This document shows, piece by piece, positions 33,055-38,900 of a stretch of DNA of 38,900 nucleotides. The stretch is taken from assembly GCA_905397405.1 (NCBI GenBank), contig CAJPVJ010000115.1, positions 1-38,900 on the forward strand, given 5' to 3'. Each line of letters starts with the position of its first letter. Within the stretch, counting starts at the first letter, position 1. The position numbers and the translations under genes were made by a program. This stretch comes from Oppiella nova. Taxonomy: Eukaryota; Arthropoda; Arachnida; Sarcoptiformes; Oppiidae. The notes beneath the pieces were generated by a model, which did not search any database, was not told the DNA's origin, and saw only the letters and a list, made by a program, of their open reading frames with translations.

Positions 33055-34469
33055 AGTTCATTAAATATTAATACTCAAAACATATCATTAACCTAGAGTA
33101 TTTAGTGTACAGTATTATTAGATTAATAATATAAAATACATCAAATAGGAATTCTAACACAAAACAATATAAATATTTTAGTTGCATAAATTATAATTAA
33201 TCAATATCATTTATTGTCGTGGTATAAAGTCAAATCATTCATTAATTTTTCAAAAACATTATTTTTTCAAAATAAAGGTTTCTAAGTTACATCATATCTG
33301 AGCTATTTTTGGAAAACATTGCTTAAATAATTATCAATCAAATGTTGTAGGGTGAATATACGTGTTGTAGGTAATCATGTAAGTTGCCTATTTTATAATT
33401 ATTAAAGTTAAATAGTAAAATTGTTTACTAATTAAATAACAATAGTTTTCACCATACGTTTCACTCATATATTATATATACGAATGCAAAATAAATTGAC
33501 CTGGTTTATCATAGACTAAAATTTATATTTAGTATGTTTTGTACGCAACAATCTATGTATTTCTTATATTTTTAGTTGAAAACACTTTTTATATTAGGTT
33601 AACAAGTAAATATACAATTATAAAAGTTACAAAATACAAAAATACATAACCTAAGCAATTAACTACATAAGATTTAAAAAACAGATATTGTATTCCTATT
33701 TAGTAATTGTCATATATCATAAATATTGGCTATAAAATTAAATTGTGTACTGATAAACAATTCCCGTGCGAATATTATTTAAAAAATAATATCTATAATA
33801 ACTTAACCTAATAGGCTATTAATAAAAACTTAAGCAACTTAACGGAAACCCTATGAGGTGAGCTACTGCCCCCCCCCCACACACACACACGCATACGACA
33901 ATATATTAAATCTATTTTGAAATACATAACAATTAAATTTAATTATAAGTTGAAATGATGCTGTCAAGATAGCTATACCATGTGAAAATGTCACAATATC
34001 TATTTTTATAATCAGTTGATTTTAGTATACATATTGATTGTATAAAATGTATTAAATGTCGAAAAAATTGTATGTTTATAAACAACAATTCAACCATGTC
34101 ATATGACAAAATCAATCAAAATCATGTACAGTATGTCAACATTTGCTTATATTTTATAATACGATCAAAACTGTTAGGTTTCCCTGCACTAAAAATGGAT
34201 ACAGAAACAGCATTCATAACACTACAATATTGTCCCATGCTTATTTAGTATAATTGTATCAGTCTAATTATACAGTATGTCATTAATTAATTTGTAAGGA
34301 TAATCCTCCATATAACATAACTGTATAATAAGGATTGACTTGTATTAATTCAGCATGTATACTAAAACCCGGTTATCGGTGTAAAGTTTACTTTTTTTTA
34401 AAAGTGTTTAAAACAATAATTTTAGTATTATAACCTTGTGGGTGATAACAAATTAATCAAATAAAAATT
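33055..34469. other. Long spacer between units 13 and 14
   Basis: After a short receptor-type tail the sequence is unlike the usual array spacers. About 33610-34010 is the shared dispersed repeat, with a C-run/CA microsatellite near 33870-33890. The remaining 450 bp before unit 14 holds no recognisable gene. Confidence 0.55.
33610..34010. repeat. Dispersed repeat shared with 22670-23065, copy 2
   Basis: It shares GGAAACCCTATGAGGTGAGC (33843-33862), a C-run followed by CA dinucleotides, and ATTAAATCTATTTTGAAATA with the copy at 22670. The two are diverged, and no coding sequence was seen. Confidence 0.6.
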
Positions 34470-35963
34470 ATGAATGACCTACGTGGAATAAAACTTAAAG
34501 TAGCCACAAATGAAGTAGTATTAATTTTTAATTATCATTTACAATTGAATTGATTTTAAGTAATTGCTGATTATTAGGAAGTTCCGTATATAATGTTGAG
34601 ATATGATACTAACACACAAAAGCATGTATTCAATGGGGGAACAGATGTCATGATATTTCAGACAATTGCCAAACACCTCAACATATCGTATGAAGTCTTG
34701 TATTGCAATCAAGTCTGGGGAACACATCCCGTAAATAATACGTGGGATGGGGTGATGGGTAAATTAATGAGCAAGGTAAAATAATAATATACAGTTTATA
34801 TATTTTAAAATGTATTAATTAACTAAAATAATTTATTTTTTTAAAAGGAAGCGGATATAGCACTGAGTTTACGGATGACTGACGAAAGGTATCAGGCTAT
34901 TAATTATACAAAACCATATAAATTCAGTGCAAATACATTCACGTCTCCAATGCCTATAACAACACATTTCGACAATTTATTACAACCTTTCGATTCATAC
35001 ATTTGGATATCCATTATAATCACAATTGCACTCATTTATAGTATATTATGTTTGTGTAATAGTAAAAAGCACAATTTATTATGGAGTCTAGTTTCAATTT
35101 GTTTACGACAAAGTATTTCAAAATATTTTTGCACCTGTCCAAATTTATTAGTAATTTTTAGTTTATTATTAATGTCTGTAATCCTAACCCACTGTTATTC
35201 GGGTGCTATTTATTCATTAATTACGGCTCCTATTGAACACAGCATCGAAACCATTAATGAACTGATTGGCAGTCAAAACGCAAATGAAATTCAGATTATA
35301 GTCCAAAATAATTCAATAACTCATCACTTAATAGTAAGTGTATAATTTTTATTGTATTATGAATATATTTAATCAAGTTATATTTTTAATGAATTTATAT
35401 ATTTATAATTAGGATTCGTATAACCGTGAAAATGGTGGACAATTAGTTAAATATATACCAATTCATCGAAAGTCTACTTTTGATTATTTGAAAAGAAAAG
35501 ATCGAAAATACATATATATTTCAGACAAGAATTTCTTGTTATATAATCTAATGATCCGTAATATAACTCAATATTATATAAATAGCGGTCTCTGGGACTC
35601 AAATTTTGACTTACATTACGATAGTATCGGCTTAAGTAATGATTTACCAAGATCATTCGTTAAGGTTTTAAATAAGATGTAAATTATTTAATTTGTTCCT
35701 AAAATTCATTTGAATTTATAAAATTTTATTTTTATTACAGAGTTACTAACATTTTTGAAACAAGTTGTATGGAGTACTGGCTACGAACTGTACATTGTAA
35801 ATCATATTTTAATTTAATTAATGGATACAGTTTGAAACATTACGTAGCATTCAATTGTGATCATTTAAAATTTATATTTTATATTTGTATTTATGGTAGC
35901 ATGGTTCAGTTAATTATATTTGTTTTGGAATATTATATTTATGGTTATTTAATTCAAAAATAA
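34470..35963 (+). CDS. IR-like ionotropic receptor, unit 14 (divergent, A/B-intermediate)
   Basis: Exons are 34470-34514, 34578-34775, 34848-35333, 35413-35678 and 35741-35963, giving 405 aa, all open. Exon 1 reads MNDLRGIKLKVATNE, the copy closest to the general iGluR pattern at this place. Exon 2 opens EVPYIMLRYD and exon 3 has LRMTDERYQAINYTKPY. M3 (IFSLLLMSVILTHCYSGA) and the S2 end (DLPRSFVKVLNKM) resemble B, while exon 5 (IFETSCMEYWLRTV) resembles A. Other stretches (YYINSGLWDSNF, HCKSYFNLINGYSLKHY) are unique. Codon-level differences from other units are spread throughout, except in two conserved islands of exons 2 and 3. As the outermost and most distinct unit it may resemble the founder of the array. 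It is tail-to-tail with the DEG/ENaC gene, 116 bp apart, and AATAAA at about 36024 may end its transcript. Confidence 0.87.
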
Positions 35964-36079
35964 TTTTGTATTAAAAATATTGTTTATTAGTTAAGCTAAG
36001 TGTCATATTTACAACAAATGTCATAATAAAATTTAAAATGAAATAAAATTTTATGAATACTGCCTTAATTGTTCATTAA

Positions 36080-37315
36080 TTAATTATTTATTGGAACTGG
36101 TATATTATTTTGCAGATTAATTTTGAATACAGGTTTGAAAAATATAGTACTGTTATTTGTGCTGTGATTAGCAATATTGGTCAAATAATAGCAATTTTTA
36201 AATTTCGCAAACATTTCTCGTATAGTGTGTGTGAATGCCATCACATAGAAGCCAAACCATAGGCTTATAATACTCGCCGTTAGTATCAAATACTCCTCGA
36301 AAGACATTTTCAGTGATATCTCGTATACCACTGTAGGTTCAGTCGGGAAATGAATATTAATACCATGGACATTGTATGCTGCATTGGGTTGAAATACTCT
36401 ATCAATTGTATAATAATATTTAATACAATTTTCTATATCATTACATTTGTTTTTGCATTTAGTGGTAATTTTTTCAAGTAATGATAAATTGTATTTAAAA
36501 TACAAAGTGTTTAAATCGTTATGCTTAAAATAAGTATTATGTTTATAATTTAATAGTAAATGATCAATAGTAAAGTTTTTATTACGTTGGTGATCGAGTA
36601 TACAGTTAGCAATACATGTATCCCGTGTTTCACCCTTAGGAAAACAATTTATATAACCTTTACCAAGCTTATTTATAACAATACTTTGCCTAAATTTAAA
36701 AATATTCATTGAACCATTGTCAAGTTTAATAGTTTCAATATTAGTTGTGGGTATAGCAGCAAGGTGATTTATTTGTGGGTGAAAGTGAATGTGTATAAAA
36801 AAGTCCATAAAAGTAGCTTGCAGAAAGTTTATTTCGACAAGTCTTGTAAAATATTGTTTAGCATGAGCATTTTTCATTGGGTATATAGTTAGACAGTAAC
36901 TGGCTGAATTAATTGATTCTGAAAATGTCGTATTATCCAGGTAACATGATTCATAAACTTGTTGATACTTAATAAACTTACAGTTTATAAACTTCCATGG
37001 TGAATTTAATGAATTAAACTGTTGTTGAATAGACTGTGAAGTAAATTTTAAAAAAATTTTCATCTTATGTTTTTTGGTTATATTTTTCACTGATGAATCA
37101 TAATTGATAAATAAATGCTTAGGCAAACACATTGTGGTAGCAGGGCAAGTTATATCATACGTGTAGTGTTCGTACCGGACATTAGTAGTGGTTTCGTATG
37201 AAAAGTATAATAAACTTATTTTATACGTTTGATACACACATCCAATTAAACATAACAAATACGACAACAATTTAAATACAAAATTAAATGTTATATTCAT
37301 TTTAAGCTCAATCAT
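36080..37315 (-). CDS. DEG/ENaC-family (degenerin/pickpocket-like) sodium channel subunit
   Basis: A single exon of 411 aa. The layout matches amiloride-sensitive channel subunits of the plasma membrane. TM1 is about 13-36, followed by SLLYFSYETTTNV and then ITCPATTMCLP (residues 55-65), the family's post-TM1 signature. A cysteine-bearing extracellular region follows (CFPKGETRDTCIANC, KCKNKCNDIENC). TM2 is about 338-361 in SFEEYLILTASIISLWFGF. The selectivity-filter position reads G-F-Y (355-357) where the family has G-x-S. Only about 12 residues precede TM1, so the usual cytoplasmic stretch with the His-Gly gating motif is absent or in an unseen upstream exon. Two start Mets (residues 1 and 6) are possible. 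Length is at the short end for arthropod members. Trimer formation is known for the family; the ligand here is unknown. Confidence 0.82.
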   Translation of the reverse strand: MIELKMNITFNFVFKLLSYLLCLIGCVYQTYKISLLYFSYETTTNVRYEHYTYDITCPATTMCLPKHLFINYDSSVKNITKKHKMKIFLKFTSQSIQQQFNSLNSPWKFINCKFIKYQQVYESCYLDNTTFSESINSASYCLTIYPMKNAHAKQYFTRLVEINFLQATFMDFFIHIHFHPQINHLAAIPTTNIETIKLDNGSMNIFKFRQSIVINKLGKGYINCFPKGETRDTCIANCILDHQRNKNFTIDHLLLNYKHNTYFKHNDLNTLYFKYNLSLLEKITTKCKNKCNDIENCIKYYYTIDRVFQPNAAYNVHGINIHFPTEPTVVYEISLKMSFEEYLILTASIISLWFGFYVMAFTHTIREMFAKFKNCYYLTNIANHSTNNSTIFFKPVFKINLQNNIPVPINN

Positions 37316-38567
37316 TAAAATTATATTTAAAAATGAATTTATTTTTTGTATTTTCTCAAATAAAAAATTATAAACATAGATATGTATTCACAAAATGTTC
37401 AATATATTTTGCAAAATGATTAAATAATATGTAAATGTAAAATAATTTGTTTTAAATAAATAAGGGTGGATTGAAAATGCAAATTAATTTTTTTAATAAA
37501 AATATTTTATATTATAAATGAAACAACAAATTATATTATTTTCATAATAGCTCATATTTTGATTAAAATTTTTATCGGTTTTCTATATTATACTAATAAT
37601 ATAGAATACTGAATAAATAATATTAATATTAATAATTTCATTTACGATATGTATGCCATTACATTTGAATACTTAAATTAATTTTATATATTCATATTAT
37701 TAAATTATATACATGTTAGTAACATAAATCTATTTATAAGTTCCATTAAAATTCAAGGTTATTTTTTTAAAATGTTGTCAACTAATGTATACTGTATATT
37801 TAGTGATTGTACTGGCCAACATTAAGATTTTGTTCAAATATTATAATTTTAAAAACATTTTATACATTACAAAGTATTTTTAAAATTTATTCCTATTCTT
37901 GCTCATTACCTATTACATTTGTAATTAGATTTTAATATTGTATTAAACACATAACTAAACTACCATATTTACTTATTGCTAATTCTCTGAATATATTAAA
38001 TTATAACATGTTGAATTTAGGTAAAAATAGATTCACAATTCCACGATTTATATTATTATTAGAAATACATATTTTATGTTATCTAAAATATTTTGTAATT
38101 CGGGGTAAAATTAAATAGAAATTTGTCAAAATAATTCCTCGAACCTAATAAAATAGATGCTGATCATTTACATCGTACAATATAAAAGTTTATTTGTGGA
38201 CACTTTATAATTGGTGGCTAATATTAACTGTCCACAAATAAACTTTGTCTATTGTACTACTGTAGTATAAATTTGATTCAAATTATTACACAGAAAATAA
38301 CTTTATAAATATGAAACTAGATATTGATTTCTAAGAATATACTTTTTAATATATTTTTGACAAAGTCAAATTAAATCTGTTTTCAACTAAATTGATTATG
38401 AATTCTTCAAATTAAAATATTCAGAGAATCATCAAGTACAGTGTATTAAACATAATTATAAAACCATTTTACTCTATTCCACCGTAGATCTTTTAAATAC
38501 AATAGGATACAAAAATTATCATCATATAATTGATATTTTGAAAATAGAAAAGCTAATCTTACTAAAC
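37316..38567. other. Intergenic region before the terminal partial gene
   Basis: This is very AT-rich non-coding sequence. Apart from an inverted repeat at 38176-38256 I see no gene or element. It should contain the divergent promoters of the DEG/ENaC gene and of the gene starting at 38568. Confidence 0.6.
38176..38256. repeat. Short inverted repeat / hairpin
   Basis: Arms 38176-38202 and 38229-38256 pair almost completely. The core AAAGTTTATTTGTGGACA matches TGTCCACAAATAAACTTT perfectly, and the outer TACAATA pairs with TATTGTA after a small bulge. The loop is 26 bases. It could be a tiny MITE or a hairpin transcript. Confidence 0.8.
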
Positions 38568-38900
38568 ATGAATTTAATATATCTAACATTTTCTGTTATT
38601 TTGGTAGAGACTCTCACCGCTATCCCTGGTATTAAATGTGCTGACTCATTTGATATTGGACAACAAGTATCAGTCTTTCGCCGTTGTATTCAGTCATTAA
38701 ACTCGTCAATCATTGACAAAGACTTGGAAACTGAAATGATCAAGGACGAACAAAGATGGAAACAGGTGTTGATCGATCTAGCGAGCGACCATGATAACTT
38801 TAATTTCGCCATGAGATACGAGTTTGCCGACGTCATACAAATGATCGGCAATATGATTCCGTATTTTATCAGGCACAATTTGGAAACTGTTCACCTGCAC
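38568..38900 (+). CDS. 5' end of an unrecognised secreted or membrane protein gene (partial)
   Basis: An open frame of 111 codons runs from ATG at 38568 to the window edge. The first about 18 residues (MNLIYLTFSVILVETLTA) form a plausible signal peptide. The following sequence is polar, with RRCIQSLNSSIIDKDLETEM, WKQVLIDLASDHDNFNF and FADVIQMIGNMIPYF, and has two cysteines so far. It is clearly richer in G and C than the surroundings and uses mixed third positions, which supports real coding. The A-rich context (TACTAAAC) before the ATG is compatible with initiation. I do not recognise the family. It could be the amino-terminal exon of a receptor or a secreted protein; no function is claimed. 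Confidence 0.7.
   Translation, partial: MNLIYLTFSVILVETLTAIPGIKCADSFDIGQQVSVFRRCIQSLNSSIIDKDLETEMIKDEQRWKQVLIDLASDHDNFNFAMRYEFADVIQMIGNMIPYFIRHNLETVHLH

Overview
The window is AT-rich eukaryotic DNA, almost certainly from an arthropod. Introns are very short (about 50-70 bp, GT...AG). The main content is a head-to-tail tandem array of divergent ionotropic-receptor-like (IR/iGluR-type) ligand-gated channel genes. Behind it lies a DEG/ENaC (degenerin/pickpocket-type) channel gene on the opposite strand. Compact introns next to divergent IR and DEG/ENaC genes would suit an acariform mite, but that placement is inference and no species can be named.

Array (about 1.2-36.0 kb, all on +). I count 13 gene-scale units plus one stray last-exon fragment. 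All use one five-exon plan with phases 0/0/0/2: exon 1 (10-15 codons, ending in an ATN motif), exon 2 (66 codons, S1 half of the ligand-binding domain), exon 3 (about 160 codons: S1 end, M1, pore loop, M3, S2 start), exon 4 (87-88 codons, S2) and exon 5 (M4 and tail). A complete product is about 400-413 aa. There are two main subfamilies. A has exon 1 like MDKLNG and an exon 4 motif YYVQNDLWDSKF. B has exon 1 MYKLKVATNI and an exon 4 motif YYISSDSWSSRF. The last unit (34470-35963) is intermediate between them. Two units are A/B chimeras of opposite polarity (20672-22404 and 29172-31103). Complete-looking units start at 1360, 4432, 6284, 14200, 24317, 26324, 29172 and 34470. Units at 8484, 10956 and 16448 are damaged, and 13561-13664 is a fragment. 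Units at 20672 and 31452 are frameshifted only by an exact 128-bp tandem duplication.

Five separate tandem duplications have a period of exactly 128 bp (1210, 1678, 3918, 21394, 32087). Two N gaps also lie here, one of which separates a 31-bp repeat. I read these as unmerged contig overlaps rather than biology, so some apparent lesions are probably assembly errors.

Mobile and repeated DNA in the array includes three copies of a palindromic foldback-type repeat (1-945, 12492-13557, 16470-17200), a long-armed palindrome ending in an N gap (17789-18134), a 610-bp element flanked by TA duplications with an empty paralogous site (28345-28954), and a small inverted-repeat element shared by intron 4 of two units (9931-10037, 22031-22136). 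Spacers between units are themselves duplicated modules.

Right end: a single-exon DEG/ENaC-like gene (36080-37315, minus) lies tail-to-tail with the last receptor. About 1.25 kb of non-coding DNA follows, and the window ends in the 5' end of an unrecognised secreted or membrane protein gene (38568 onward, plus). No rRNA, tRNA, CRISPR or bacterial-type signals were seen.
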